NCBI RefSeq assembly: GCF_000688375.1
Contig: NZ_JIAF01000004.1
Location: 1,612,001 to 1,676,000 of the forward strand
Source of the DNA: Prevotella sp. HUN102
GTDB lineage: Bacteria > Bacteroidota > Bacteroidia > Bacteroidales > Bacteroidaceae
Reading direction: 5' to 3'
DNA length: 64,000 nucleotides
The stretch's first letter is position 1; every line of letters starts with the position of its first letter. The notes beneath the pieces were generated by a model, which ran no database searches, had not been told where the DNA came from, and was given only the letters and a program-made list of their open reading frames with translations. Of the stretch, positions 46,369 through 55,886 are shown piece after piece. The translations under genes were made by a program, and so were the position numbers.

Positions 46369-47154
46369 ATGAAAGTAATCGGCATTCAACGCGCTTCCTG
46401 TTTTTCTCCAAACTCTGTGGAGAAGGATAGGGAGATATTGGATGCGGTGGTGGGAAGATTTGGTGGAACGATCGTGTCCGAATCTGACTTGAGAAGTGAG
46501 GATCTGAACGCTGCCGACATCATTTTCAATATGGGCAGACTGCCTGAAACGGTGGCTCTGCTGAAGAGGAAAGAATTTGAAGGCACGCTGATATTAAATT
46601 CCGGAACAGGAGTTGAACGATGCAGGCGCAGCAATTTGGTCAGGTTGATGAGGGAAAATCATATCCCTCAACCTCCGTTGTTTGGAACAGACGGCTATTG
46701 GATAAAGCGTGGCGATGCATCGGCACAGAAAAAAGAAGATGTGCGCTACTGCAAGAGCGACGAAGAACTTGCGATGGCAAGAATGGATTTCGCTGAACGT
46801 GGAATAAAAGACATTGTGGTACAGGCTCATATAAAGGGCGACCTTGTGAAATTCTATGGCGTTGAAGGCACAGGATTCTTTCGGACGCTTTATCCCGGTG
46901 ATGACGGCGAGTCGAAATTCGGCGACGAAGCCATCAATGGTAAGCCCCATCGCATTTTCTATGAGAAGCAGAACTTGCAGGCCAGTTCTGAATTGTTGGC
47001 TCGAATGGCCGAAACGCCGATTTATGGTGGCGATGCCATCATCAATTCGGAAGGCGACTTCTTCATTATCGATTTCAATGATTGGCCGAGTTTCTCACGC
47101 TGTAAGGAGGAAGCAGCCGAGGCAATCATATTTAAAGTGAGAATGCTGCAATAA
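46369..47154 (+). CDS. ATP-grasp-fold protein of the inositol cluster
   Basis: 261 residues. ATP-grasp-like features: a Rossmann-like front, a central segment around DIVVQAHIKGDLVKFYGV (nucleotide/metal Glu/His region), and the C-terminal metal-ligand loop IIDFNDWPSFSRCKEEAAEA. The family is not one I can name with a reaction. Kinase or ligase activity on inositol phosphate is possible. It lies between the nucleotidyltransferase (8 bp) and the CDP-alcohol phosphotransferase. Confidence 0.65.
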   Translation: MKVIGIQRASCFSPNSVEKDREILDAVVGRFGGTIVSESDLRSEDLNAADIIFNMGRLPETVALLKRKEFEGTLILNSGTGVERCRRSNLVRLMRENHIPQPPLFGTDGYWIKRGDASAQKKEDVRYCKSDEELAMARMDFAERGIKDIVVQAHIKGDLVKFYGVEGTGFFRTLYPGDDGESKFGDEAINGKPHRIFYEKQNLQASSELLARMAETPIYGGDAIINSEGDFFIIDFNDWPSFSRCKEEAAEAIIFKVRMLQ

Positions 47155-47309
47155 AATAGCATAATTCACGATATATTTATATAAGCTAACAATAAAATAA
47201 AGAAAGGAAGGATAGAGAAGAGACGGAATTGAAATGGTAAATGTCCGCTCGAATATGGCGATTTTTTCAGATAATGTCCATACTCTTAACCTTCTTGTTT
47301 CATATACGG

Positions 47310-48260
47310 ATGTTGGAAAATAAAAGTTTTAAAGAATTGCTGCGGGCATCCTTCAAGTCGGAAGATACGGAGGAGTGGCTCGACGTATATTTCACAAGAC
47401 CGATAGGACTGGCCTTTGCTCTGATGTGGCACAAGTTGGGTGTATCGCCCAACAGCATTACCATATTGTCCATATTCTTGGGAATTGGGGCAGGGTATAT
47501 GTTTTATTTTCAGGATATTTGGCACAACATAGCAGGTGTACTTCTGTTGATGTTTGCCAATTTCTGCGATTCAACAGACGGACAACTGGCACGTCTTACC
47601 AATCAACGCTCTATGAAAGGGCGTTGTCTGGACGGATTTGCAGGGGATGCGTGGTTTGTTGCCATCTATTTGGCCATCATCCTCCGCATTTGGTATCAGC
47701 CAATGCCCGGTACCGGCGAGGTTTGGGGCTTTTGGAGCTTGGCACTTGCAGCAGTTGCAGGTATCGTGAGCCACGCACCGCAAAGTTCATTGAGCGATTA
47801 CTATCGTCAGATACACCTGTATTTTCTTTTGGGAAAAGAAGGCTCAGAGTTGGATTCTTACGAAGCAGAGCACACTATTGTTGAAAGTTTGAAAGGAAAG
47901 AAGGGTGTTTTCTGGGACCGAGCGTTCCATTCCAACTATCAGGGATACTGCAAGGGACAGGAAAAACGCACACCTGAATTTCAGAAACTTCACAAAGCCT
48001 TGAAGGAGCGATACGGAAGTGTAGAGAGGATTCCACAAGAATGGAAGGAGGAATTTCTGAAAGGAAGCCGTCCGTTGATGCCGTTCACTAACTTCCTTAC
48101 GTTCAACTCGCGCGCAATACTTATTTATATAACTTGTTTGCTGAATTGTCCTTGGGTGTATTTGTTGGTGGAAATCATTTTCTACAACGTGCTCTATGTG
48201 TATATGCACAAGCGACACGAAGATTTGTGCAAGGAAATGTTGGCAAAGTTAAACGAATAA
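47310..48260 (+). CDS. CDP-alcohol phosphatidyltransferase family (phosphatidylinositol-phosphate synthase-like)
   Basis: 316 residues from the internal ATG (MLENKSFKELLRASF). An upstream in-frame extension reads as non-membrane leader and is rejected. The catalytic motif is complete: DSTDGQLARL, then GRCLDGFAGD (DxxDGxxAR...GxxxDxxxD). Several membrane spans follow. It would join an inositol phosphate to a CDP-diacylglycerol-type donor. A hydrophilic C-terminal insert (about 190-270) is larger than in minimal family members. Confidence 0.8.
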   Translation: MLENKSFKELLRASFKSEDTEEWLDVYFTRPIGLAFALMWHKLGVSPNSITILSIFLGIGAGYMFYFQDIWHNIAGVLLLMFANFCDSTDGQLARLTNQRSMKGRCLDGFAGDAWFVAIYLAIILRIWYQPMPGTGEVWGFWSLALAAVAGIVSHAPQSSLSDYYRQIHLYFLLGKEGSELDSYEAEHTIVESLKGKKGVFWDRAFHSNYQGYCKGQEKRTPEFQKLHKALKERYGSVERIPQEWKEEFLKGSRPLMPFTNFLTFNSRAILIYITCLLNCPWVYLLVEIIFYNVLYVYMHKRHEDLCKEMLAKLNE

Positions 48261-48281
48261 TGAGGTATAATCCATAAAACT

Positions 48282-48980
48282 ATGGACATAAAAGGATATA
48301 TTTTCGACTACGGTGGTACGCTCGATACTGCCGGATGTCATTGGGGGAAAATGATTTGGCACGCTTACGAGCGTCATAATATCCCCGTAACTGAAGATAT
48401 GTTTCGTGAAGCCTATGTGTATGCCGAACGGACATTGGGCAGAAAGCCTGTTATTCAGCCTGACTACAATTTCCATAAAACCTTGGAAATGAAACTCCGG
48501 ATAGAGTTCGATTATCTTGTGGAGAAAGGATATATTACAGAAACCGGATTCTCATTGGCAAGTAAACGCAGCGCAGTACTCGAAGACTTGTATGCCGCTG
48601 TAAAGGAAACAACAGGTAAGAGCAGGGAAATCCTTCTGAAGCTGAAAGAGAAATATCCTTTAGTGCTTGTCAGCAATTTCTATGGAAACATTTCCGTTGT
48701 GCTCGAAGAATTTGGTTTGGATGGCATTTTCGGAAAAATTATTGAGAGCGCAGCCGTAGATGTGCGCAAGCCCGACCCACGAATCTTTCAGATGGGAGTG
48801 GATGCTGTCGGACTGAAAGCCGACGAGGTAATGGTAGTTGGCGACAGCTATAAGAAAGATATAGTTCCTGCTCACAGTATCGGCTGCCAAACAGTATGGC
48901 TGAAAGGCGAAGGATGGGTAGAGGAAAACTATCCTGATTGCGTTGCCGACAGAATCATTGCAAGCCTAAAGGAACTGTGA
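48282..48980 (+). CDS. HAD-family phosphatase of the inositol cluster
   Basis: 232 residues. HAD motif I IFDYGGTLDTAG lacks the usual second Asp (DYGGT instead of DxDGT). Motif II is VLVSNF. Motif III/IV are DVRKPDPRIF and VVGDSYKKDI. The cap is all-helical. Position 21 bp after the CDP-alcohol phosphotransferase suggests dephosphorylation of phosphatidylinositol phosphate, as proposed for the Bacteroides cluster. The altered motif I (Tyr for the acid/base Asp) leaves catalysis uncertain. Confidence 0.75.
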   Translation: MDIKGYIFDYGGTLDTAGCHWGKMIWHAYERHNIPVTEDMFREAYVYAERTLGRKPVIQPDYNFHKTLEMKLRIEFDYLVEKGYITETGFSLASKRSAVLEDLYAAVKETTGKSREILLKLKEKYPLVLVSNFYGNISVVLEEFGLDGIFGKIIESAAVDVRKPDPRIFQMGVDAVGLKADEVMVVGDSYKKDIVPAHSIGCQTVWLKGEGWVEENYPDCVADRIIASLKEL

Positions 48981-49096
48981 TTGAAGATGATTAATGGAGG
49001 TTGATAATCAATCTTTCGCTCATAGTATTTAAAATCAACAAATAACAATAAACGGTTTAGAATGCCGTTAATTAAAAAATAAAAACAACTGTAAGA

Positions 49097-50404
49097 ATGA
49101 AACAGACTATGGTAGCCCCGGCAGTGGGTAAATTAGGTGTTATGGTTGTAGGTTGTGGAGCTGTTGCAACAACATTTATGACTGGTGTGTTGATGGCTCG
49201 CAAGGGCTTGGCAAAGCCAATCGGTTCTATGACCCAATACGATAAAATCCGTGTTGGTAAAGGTAATGACAAGAAATACTTGCCTTATGATGAGATTGTG
49301 CCATTGGCAAATCTCAACGACATTGTTTTCGGCACTTGGGACGTTTATCCACAAAATGCTTATCAAGCTGCTGTTTACGCAGAAGTATTGAAGGCAAAGG
49401 ATATAGAGCCTGTTCGCGATGAACTTGAGGCTATCAAGCCTTTGAAAGCGGCGTTCGACAAAAACTATGCTAAGCGTTTGAATGGCGATAATGTGAAGGA
49501 CTGCAACACTCGTTGGGATATGGTGGTGGAATTACGGAAAGATATCCAAAATTTCAAGAATCAGAACAACCTGAATCGTGTTGTAGTGATTTGGGCTGCT
49601 TCGACAGAAATTTATGTTCCGGTTGATGAACGCTATCACAACACGCTTGCTCAACTGGAAGAAGCAATGAAGGCTGACGACCGTGAACACATTGCTCCGT
49701 CTATGTGCTATGCTTATGCTGCCTTGAAGGAAGGATGTCCTTTCATTATGGGTGCGCCAAACACTACCGTTGATATCCCGGCTATGTGGGAATTGGCAGA
49801 ACAAACAAAGATGCCTATTGCGGGGAAGGACTTCAAGACAGGGCAAACGCTTGTCAAATCGGGCTTTGCTCCAATCATCAAGACCCGTATGTTGGGACTT
49901 TCAGGTTGGTTCTCTACAAATATTCTTGGCAACCGCGACGGGCTTGTTCTTGACGAGCCGGCAAACTTCCACACAAAGGAAGTAAGCAAACTTTCTACGC
50001 TCGAAACTATCTGCAAGGCCGACGACCAGCCGGATCTCTACGGTAACATTTATCACAAAGTACGAATTAATTATTATCCACCTCGCAACGACGACAAGGA
50101 AGGCTGGGACAACATCGATATCTTCGGCTGGATGGGCTATCCGATGCAGATAAAAATCAACTTCCTATGCCGCGATTCTATCCTTGCTGCGCCATTGCTG
50201 CTCGACCTTGTTTTGTTGAGCGATTTGGCTGCACGTGCCGGCCGTTACGGCATTCAGCGTTTCCTGAGCTTCTATCTCAAGAGTCCGATGCACGATTATA
50301 CGCAGGGAGAAGAGGCAGTGAACAATCTCTTCGAGCAATACACTATGCTCAAGAATGCTATTCGTGAAATGGGTGGTTACGAAGCAGATGAAGAAATTGA
50401 CTAA
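49097..50404 (+). CDS. ino1: myo-Inositol-1-phosphate synthase
   Basis: 435 residues. NAD-binding start KLGVMVVGCGAVATTFMTG, then the MIPS-specific WAASTEIY, MGAPNTTVDIPA, GKDFKTGQT and GWFSTNILGNRDG. Lys residues of the active site lie in DFKTGQT and further on. Converts glucose-6-phosphate to inositol phosphate in the cytoplasm and anchors the whole cluster as inositol metabolism. 116 bp after the HAD gene; overlaps the next gene. Confidence 0.9.
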   Translation: MKQTMVAPAVGKLGVMVVGCGAVATTFMTGVLMARKGLAKPIGSMTQYDKIRVGKGNDKKYLPYDEIVPLANLNDIVFGTWDVYPQNAYQAAVYAEVLKAKDIEPVRDELEAIKPLKAAFDKNYAKRLNGDNVKDCNTRWDMVVELRKDIQNFKNQNNLNRVVVIWAASTEIYVPVDERYHNTLAQLEEAMKADDREHIAPSMCYAYAALKEGCPFIMGAPNTTVDIPAMWELAEQTKMPIAGKDFKTGQTLVKSGFAPIIKTRMLGLSGWFSTNILGNRDGLVLDEPANFHTKEVSKLSTLETICKADDQPDLYGNIYHKVRINYYPPRNDDKEGWDNIDIFGWMGYPMQIKINFLCRDSILAAPLLLDLVLLSDLAARAGRYGIQRFLSFYLKSPMHDYTQGEEAVNNLFEQYTMLKNAIREMGGYEADEEID

Positions 50405-53102
50405 AATATTTGAAAACAGGAAGCCATTAAAGAAGTTTTTAGAAGCAAAGACAAGCCTGTGCAACTGCATAGAGTGCTATCATTCCTTCGAATCAATACG
50501 AGGAAAAAGTGTTTGTTCTGTATTCTCTGACTTCTTGACTTCCGATATTACCAACTTAAGAGTAGCGAGAATCTTATCCTCGCTACTCCTGTTCTTTGTG
50601 TTCGCACTTGTTGCTGAGGCACAAAATATCCGTTGCTATGTCATAGACTCCCGTACCGGCGACAGCATTTCATACGCAAATGCAGTTTACCGCGATTTGA
50701 AAATAGGTGCATCGAGCGATGTATCGGGTCAATTTACCATTGCCCGACACAATGGAAAAACATTGGAAGTAACGGCAGTAGGCTATAAACCACGCAAGAT
50801 AAAGATTAACGAAAAAACTCCGGACGAACTGGAGATTACGCTCATCAGCGATTCAAGACAACTTGAAGGCGTTGTTGTAAAGGCGAAGCGTCGTCGCAGG
50901 TATTCAAGAAAGGATAACCCGGCAGTAGAACTGATGAAAAGGGTCATTGCTGCTAAGAAAGAAACTAATTTGGAAAACCACGATTATTACCAGTATGACA
51001 AGTATCAGAAGGTAACGATGGCGATAAACAACCTTACTCCGGAAGAAATAGAGAAAGGTATGTTCAAGAATGCGCCTTGGCTGAAGGATCAAATAGAAGA
51101 GTGCCCTTACAATAACAAACTGATACTTCCTTTTTCTGTGGACGAAACGGTAACTCAACACGTTTACAGAAAGAATCCCAAAGACGAGAAAGACATTATA
51201 AAAGGACAGACAACGAAGGGTATTTCGCAGTTGATTCAGACAGGTGGCGCACTCAACACAGTTGTAAAGGACATCTTTAAAGACATTGACCTGTATGACG
51301 ACCAGATAGAATTATTGCAAAAAAGATTCCCTTCGCCTATTGGTTCTACGGCTATTTCATTCTATCATTTCTACATTGACGATACGGTTATGGTAGACAA
51401 CGACCGATGCATCCGATTGCAGTTTATGCCTGCCAACCAACAAGACTTTGGTTTTCGTGGCGAACTATACGTTTTGAACGACAGTTCCCTGCACGTGCGT
51501 AAATGCGATATGCAGTTGCCTGCCAATACGGGTATCAACTTTGTGGATGCGATGAAGTTCCAACAGGAATACGAAAAACTTTCCAACGGCGAATGGGTAT
51601 TAAAGAAAGACGTAATGGTGGCAGAATTGGAACTGACCGACCTTCTGCGTCGTGTCATTGTCATCCGAACAACTGGATTGAAGGATTATGCCTTCGAGCC
51701 TATTGACAAGAATCTTTTTAAGGGCAAGGCGGCAGTTACCTACGATCCTAATATGAAGATGCGTGACGAAAGTTTCTGGAATGAGCATCGTACTGCCGAA
51801 CTCACAAAGAGCGAGGAGGGAATGGGCGATTTTGTGAAGCGAATGGGAAAGACAAAGAACTTCAAGTTTGTGATGTTCTTCGTGAAGGCATTTGTGGAAA
51901 ACTTCATTGAAACCGGTTCTACGGAAACTCCCAGTAAGGTGGATATTGGTCCTGTAAACACCTTTGTTTCCAAGAACTTCGTAGACGGAATCCGTCTACG
52001 GGCAGCAGCACGCACTACCGCCAACTTCAATCCTCACTGGTTTCTCGACGGTTACTATGCCTACGGCACGAAATCGAAACGCCATTACTACGGGGCAAAG
52101 GTAACTTACTCGTTCAATAAGCCTGAATATCAGCCTATCGAGTTCCCTATCCGAACCCTTTCATTGGAATCTTATCGCGATGTAGAATCGCCTTCAGACA
52201 GATATCTTATTCATAATAAGGATAATATATTTATGACTTTCCGTCCGGTAAAGGTCGAGAAAATGTATTTCTATGACCGTCAGATGCTTAATTTCCAATG
52301 GGAAACCGAATACGGACTCGGAATTACATTTAATCTCACGGCAGAAAGTAATCGGCCGATAGGCGAACTCGTGTACGAGAAAATGGACGGAACGATTATA
52401 GATAAGGTCAGAATGACCTCAATGTCTGTCGGTTTCGATTATCGTCCGGGACAGAGCTATATCAATTCAAAGCAGAATCGGGTAGAGGTAAATCTCGACG
52501 CTCCACAATATACTTTAAAGCATAGGGTAGGCGTGAAGAATTTGCTCGGTAGCGATTTCAAGTACAACCTTACCGAAGCATCCGTTTATAAGCGTTTCTG
52601 GTTAGGCAGTTGGGGACACTTCGATACGCGTTTGAAAGCTGGTGCTCAGTGGAACAAAGTTCCTTACCATCTGCTCATTATGCCCCCTGTGAACACCTCT
52701 TACTTTGAGCATCAAGGCACATTCAATTTGATGGAGAATTTGGAGTTTCTCAACGACCGTTATGCACTGTTCAATCTTGCTTGGGACTTGGAAGGAAAAG
52801 TTTTCAATCGTATTCCTCTCGTCAAGAAACTGAAATGGCGTGAATACATTGCACTCAAGGGTATGTGGGGACATCTGACGGACAAGAACAATCCTACGCT
52901 CGCACAGAATGCAAACGATACGGAGCTTTATAAGTTCCCTGTCGGCACGAAGGTTATGACACACGATCCGTATCTTGAATTTGTAGTTGGTGTGCATAAT
53001 ATTCTGAAATGTCTTGAAATAGACTATGTTCGCCGACTCACTTACAATGTTCCGGGCATTTCCAGAAACGGTATCCGATTCGGATTCAATCTGGTGTTCT
53101 AA
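50388..53102 (+). CDS. DUF5686 / carboxypeptidase-regulatory-like outer-membrane protein
   Basis: 904 residues. Likely start ATG 50388 overlaps the inositol-phosphate synthase gene by 17 bp. An unusual N-terminal extension of about 60 residues precedes the signal-like LLLFFVFALVAEAQ. Next are a CarboxypepD-regulatory-like domain (IDSRTGDSISYANAVYRD...VTAVGYKPRKI), a DUF5686 core and a beta-rich C-terminus ending in aromatic GIRFGFNLVF, as in barrels. It is probably in the outer membrane, perhaps handling lipids or surface polymers. The link with inositol lipids is positional. Confidence 0.75.
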   Translation: MKKLTKIFENRKPLKKFLEAKTSLCNCIECYHSFESIRGKSVCSVFSDFLTSDITNLRVARILSSLLLFFVFALVAEAQNIRCYVIDSRTGDSISYANAVYRDLKIGASSDVSGQFTIARHNGKTLEVTAVGYKPRKIKINEKTPDELEITLISDSRQLEGVVVKAKRRRRYSRKDNPAVELMKRVIAAKKETNLENHDYYQYDKYQKVTMAINNLTPEEIEKGMFKNAPWLKDQIEECPYNNKLILPFSVDETVTQHVYRKNPKDEKDIIKGQTTKGISQLIQTGGALNTVVKDIFKDIDLYDDQIELLQKRFPSPIGSTAISFYHFYIDDTVMVDNDRCIRLQFMPANQQDFGFRGELYVLNDSSLHVRKCDMQLPANTGINFVDAMKFQQEYEKLSNGEWVLKKDVMVAELELTDLLRRVIVIRTTGLKDYAFEPIDKNLFKGKAAVTYDPNMKMRDESFWNEHRTAELTKSEEGMGDFVKRMGKTKNFKFVMFFVKAFVENFIETGSTETPSKVDIGPVNTFVSKNFVDGIRLRAAARTTANFNPHWFLDGYYAYGTKSKRHYYGAKVTYSFNKPEYQPIEFPIRTLSLESYRDVESPSDRYLIHNKDNIFMTFRPVKVEKMYFYDRQMLNFQWETEYGLGITFNLTAESNRPIGELVYEKMDGTIIDKVRMTSMSVGFDYRPGQSYINSKQNRVEVNLDAPQYTLKHRVGVKNLLGSDFKYNLTEASVYKRFWLGSWGHFDTRLKAGAQWNKVPYHLLIMPPVNTSYFEHQGTFNLMENLEFLNDRYALFNLAWDLEGKVFNRIPLVKKLKWREYIALKGMWGHLTDKNNPTLAQNANDTELYKFPVGTKVMTHDPYLEFVVGVHNILKCLEIDYVRRLTYNVPGISRNGIRFGFNLVF

Positions 53103-53129
53103 GCTAAAATCTATAAAAAATAAGTTTAG

Positions 53130-53166
53130 AAAGGACAGCATCCACGACAGATGCTGTCCTTTTTTC
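53130..53166 (+). terminator. Terminator of the inositol-lipid cluster
   Basis: AAAGGACAGCATC pairs perfectly with GATGCTGTCCTTT around a 7-nt loop, followed by TTTTC. 28 bp past the stop. Confidence 0.9.
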
Positions 53167-53270
53167 TTGCCTTTAATGCCGATTCTGCAACTCTGACATA
53201 CATATACAGACTGGCAAGACTTTTGTTTATATAGCAACGAAACATTAATGAAATAAGAAAAAAAAGGATA

Positions 53271-54113
53271 ATGAAAGAAAGAAAAATAATACAGAAAGTG
53301 CAGGGAGTGAAAGCGACGGATGGCGCAGGTGTAAGGCTCGTGCGAGTGTTGGGACACGAAACCATCTACGACTTTGATCCGTTCCTGATGCTCGATTCAT
53401 TCGACAGTTCCAATCCCGAAGATTATCGCAGAGGCTTCCCCGAACATCCACATCGTGGCATCGAGACCGTGAGTTTCATTGCGAAAGGAAAGGTGACACA
53501 CAAAGACCATTTGGGAAATGAGGAAACCATCGGCGACGGCGAAGCGCAATGGCTCACAGCCGGCTCGGGCGTTTTCCATTCGGAGCAACCGGGTGGCGAC
53601 AGTCTGTTGGGATTGCAGTTGTGGCTGAATATGCCCAAGAAAGACAAAATGACAGCTCCTCCTGCCTATCGCGAGATTGTGAGAGACGAGATAAAGGAGT
53701 TTCCACTTGAAGGAGGCAAGCTAAGATTGCTGACGGGCGAATATCAGTGCCACAAGGGTTTTCAAGGAAAATACATTTCATTGGATTATTACGACATTCA
53801 TCTGGAACCGAACGTAAAAGTTTCACTCAATGTGAAAGAAGGCAATACGGTAATGATTTTCACGCTTTTGGGCGATGTTGTGTCAGGAGGAACCCACGTC
53901 AGCGAAAAGGCGGCTGCCCGTTTCGACAACGGAGATACCGTAACCATCGAAGCAGGAAGCAATGGAGCGCAGGTTATGCTGATGTCTGCAAAGCCAACCA
54001 ACGAACCGATTGCGTGGTATGGTCCGATTGTTATGAACAGTCAGCAAGAGATTCGCAACGCTGTTCACGAACTTAATAACGGTACATTCATCAAGGCTAC
54101 CACGCAATATTGA
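53271..54113 (+). CDS. Pirin family protein
   Basis: 280 residues, two cupin domains. The N-terminal metal site is FPEHPHRGIETVSF with a second His/Glu in GVFHSEQPGG. Bacterial pirins of this type act as quercetin dioxygenases or redox-sensitive regulators; the role here is unassigned. Stands alone between two terminators. Confidence 0.9.
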   Translation: MKERKIIQKVQGVKATDGAGVRLVRVLGHETIYDFDPFLMLDSFDSSNPEDYRRGFPEHPHRGIETVSFIAKGKVTHKDHLGNEETIGDGEAQWLTAGSGVFHSEQPGGDSLLGLQLWLNMPKKDKMTAPPAYREIVRDEIKEFPLEGGKLRLLTGEYQCHKGFQGKYISLDYYDIHLEPNVKVSLNVKEGNTVMIFTLLGDVVSGGTHVSEKAAARFDNGDTVTIEAGSNGAQVMLMSAKPTNEPIAWYGPIVMNSQQEIRNAVHELNNGTFIKATTQY

Positions 54114-54143
54114 TGGTTTGCATTTTAGAAAACATAAATAATT

Positions 54144-54175
54144 ATCCTTTGGAGCAATGCCTCCAAAGGATTTAC
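54144..54175 (+). terminator. Terminator downstream of the pirin gene
   Basis: ATCCTTTGGAG pairs perfectly with CTCCAAAGGAT around CAATGC, followed by TTA. The tail is weak. Confidence 0.6.
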
Positions 54176-54320
54176 AGCCTTGTTGGTCTCCATTCGACTA
54201 TTCCGAACTCAGATATTTTGTAAAAACTGATTACCCAAAAACACTCATTATTTTTCTTCCATTTAGAGATTTTCAAGCCTTGTTTTGATGATTGAAATTA
54301 ATTTTTCGGAATATTGGAAT

Positions 54321-54390
54321 ACGATTGTTCGAAGATAGAAAAGCATTTTTGCGAAGAATGCACGCCATTTGTCGGAAGATTGCAGAATGA
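54321..54390. repeat. 22-bp-period palindromic intergenic repeat, copy E (degenerate)
   Basis: Units start at 54321, 54343 and about 54364 with GCGAAGAATGCA and GGAAGATTGCA cores. The most diverged copy. It lies between convergent genes, and the rest of 54176-54641 shows nothing recognisable. Confidence 0.6.
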
Positions 54391-54641
54391 AAATACGAAG
54401 AAAGGAGTAAAAAATAAGGCAGATAATCCTTATTTATTGTTCTGAATGCGAACAAATACAGAATGCAGCAATGCACAAAGGAGCAGCGCAGAAGCATATG
54501 TGCTTGATGCTTAGTTTTTTATCTTTGCACACTAAAAAAGTGCATTTTTGAAAAATAAAAATATTTTGTGCAGAATAATGAAATTATACAGAGGGTTTTG
54601 TAAAACTTTCTGACAGTTCTGAAAACAAGAAATACAGAAGT

Positions 54642-54989
54642 TTAATATGGATTTCTGTTTGCTCTCTTTTTCTTTCTAAGGTATTTTATCCAAGCATACG
54701 GCTTGCGTTTCTTCAGATAATCAAGGTCGTCCATATTTCCGTAAGCCTCGCGCTCAAAGGAAATACTGGTGTATGCACGGCCTTTCATAGGAATGCGGAT
54801 GAGCCATTCCACGACATACCAGACATAGAAAGGCAGGAAAAGCATTTCCATCATCTGCTTCGTGTGAATCCTCTCGTGGTTGATAAGTTCCTCGCTCAGC
54901 ATCACTCCGGGATGAACAAAGAGCATCCCGAAGAGATTGATGGCGTCATAGTTTCTTGCCGGAATCCGTTTCGTTCTGAATATTCTCAT
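54642..54989 (-). CDS. Small protein with HExxH motif
   Basis: 115 residues. INHERIHTKQMMEML contains HERIH, a possible zinc site. A hydrophobic segment (LFLPFYVWYVVEWLIRIP) and then SFEREAYGNMDD supply a downstream acidic residue, an arrangement seen in small gluzincin-like membrane proteins. The start abuts the stop of the zinc-ribbon gene (1 bp). Peptidase activity is speculative. The protein lacks a signal peptide. Confidence 0.6.
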   Translation of the reverse strand: MRIFRTKRIPARNYDAINLFGMLFVHPGVMLSEELINHERIHTKQMMEMLFLPFYVWYVVEWLIRIPMKGRAYTSISFEREAYGNMDDLDYLKKRKPYAWIKYLRKKKRANRNPY

Positions 54990-55520
54990 TTATTCAGTTT
55001 CAATAGTCTCAACGTGAGGTCTCGGAGCAGCAGGCGAAGCCGATGCAGAAGAAAATTCTGAACTCGAAGTGCTGCTTTCGCTTGCGCTGGAAGCTGCATC
55101 GGATGAAGCTGAACCAGAGGCATCGTTGCGTCTTGCACTGTGGGATTTTCTACGAGTTTTGCCACGAATGCTCGAGAAAACCTTGTCGGCTTCTTCTTCC
55201 GTAACTATGTCTGTGGAATCCTTCACAGCTGCTGTATCAACTGCTACTGTGTCGAAGGTTACCACAAACTTGTCGGCAAGTGTGGAATCCGGCTCAATTG
55301 CGGTCTGCGTATATTCAGGATCGTGCTGATGATTAATGTAATAGAAGAATCCATAACCGGTAAGGAAGATGGTTCCGATGATGATGAATATCACCAGACT
55401 ACGGCGCAAAGTAGGCTCATCCTCTTCTCCGTGGTTGTGCTCCTCGTGTAGATTTTCTCCACAATGAGGGCATTTTTCTTCATAATCTTCTATTTCTGTA
55501 TTGCAGTTTGGGCACTTCAT
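54990..55520 (-). CDS. Zinc-ribbon membrane protein with Ser-rich tail
   Basis: 176 residues. An N-terminal double-CxxC zinc ribbon (MKCPNCNTEIEDYEEKCPHCG), a His/Glu-rich stretch, one membrane span (about 39-61), then a long outside part with a Ser/Ala-rich low-complexity region (about 128-165). Function unknown. First gene of a two-gene unit with the HExxH protein. A consensus promoter lies upstream. Confidence 0.75.
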   Translation of the reverse strand: MKCPNCNTEIEDYEEKCPHCGENLHEEHNHGEEDEPTLRRSLVIFIIIGTIFLTGYGFFYYINHQHDPEYTQTAIEPDSTLADKFVVTFDTVAVDTAAVKDSTDIVTEEEADKVFSSIRGKTRRKSHSARRNDASGSASSDAASSASESSTSSSEFSSASASPAAPRPHVETIETE

Positions 55521-55548
55521 ATGCGTGAATCTTGTTGTATTTATGGGA

Positions 55549-55579
55549 CAAAGTTACATTAAATCAGCCATAAATCAAA
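55549..55579 (-). promoter_or_regulatory. Promoter of the zinc-ribbon/HExxH pair
   Basis: Minus-strand TTTTG (55576-55579 region), 19 bp, TAACTTTG (55549-55556), 29 bp before the start. Confidence 0.6.
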
Positions 55580-55633
55580 ATAAATGAGTCTATTTTGTGT
55601 GAATCTTCATTTGCTCATTTCCACAGAAAAGAG

Positions 55634-55641
55634 TATCTTTG
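55634..55641 (+). promoter_or_regulatory. Putative -7 box for the 50-residue membrane peptide
   Basis: TATCTTTG matches TAnnTTTG, about 65 bp before the ATG at 55706. Confidence 0.5.
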
Positions 55642-55705
55642 CAGCCATATAGAATCGTTTCCTATACCTACGAACTCAACATTAACAACAGAAAATCATA
55701 ATGAA

Positions 55706-55858
55706 ATGAACAAGAAAAATCATCTTCTTTATATCTTCATTGCCTTTATACTGATTTTCGGTGCTTTATGCCTTGGTTATCAATACGGCAAAAGTTGTGC
55801 AATAAGAGACAATCAGAAGGCTGCAACAGGGAATGATACGGTGCTGATAGTGCCTTGA
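55706..55858 (+). CDS. Single-span membrane peptide
   Basis: 50 residues: MNKKNHLLYIF start, one membrane span (about 7-26, LLYIFIAFILIFGALCLGY), then a short hydrophilic tail ending DTVLIVP. An upstream in-frame ATG at 55595 precedes the promoter and is rejected. No family recognised. It is convergent with clpB. Confidence 0.5.
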   Translation: MNKKNHLLYIFIAFILIFGALCLGYQYGKSCAIRDNQKAATGNDTVLIVP

Positions 55859-55886
55859 AAGGAATGAAACGGAGGATAAAAGTAAA

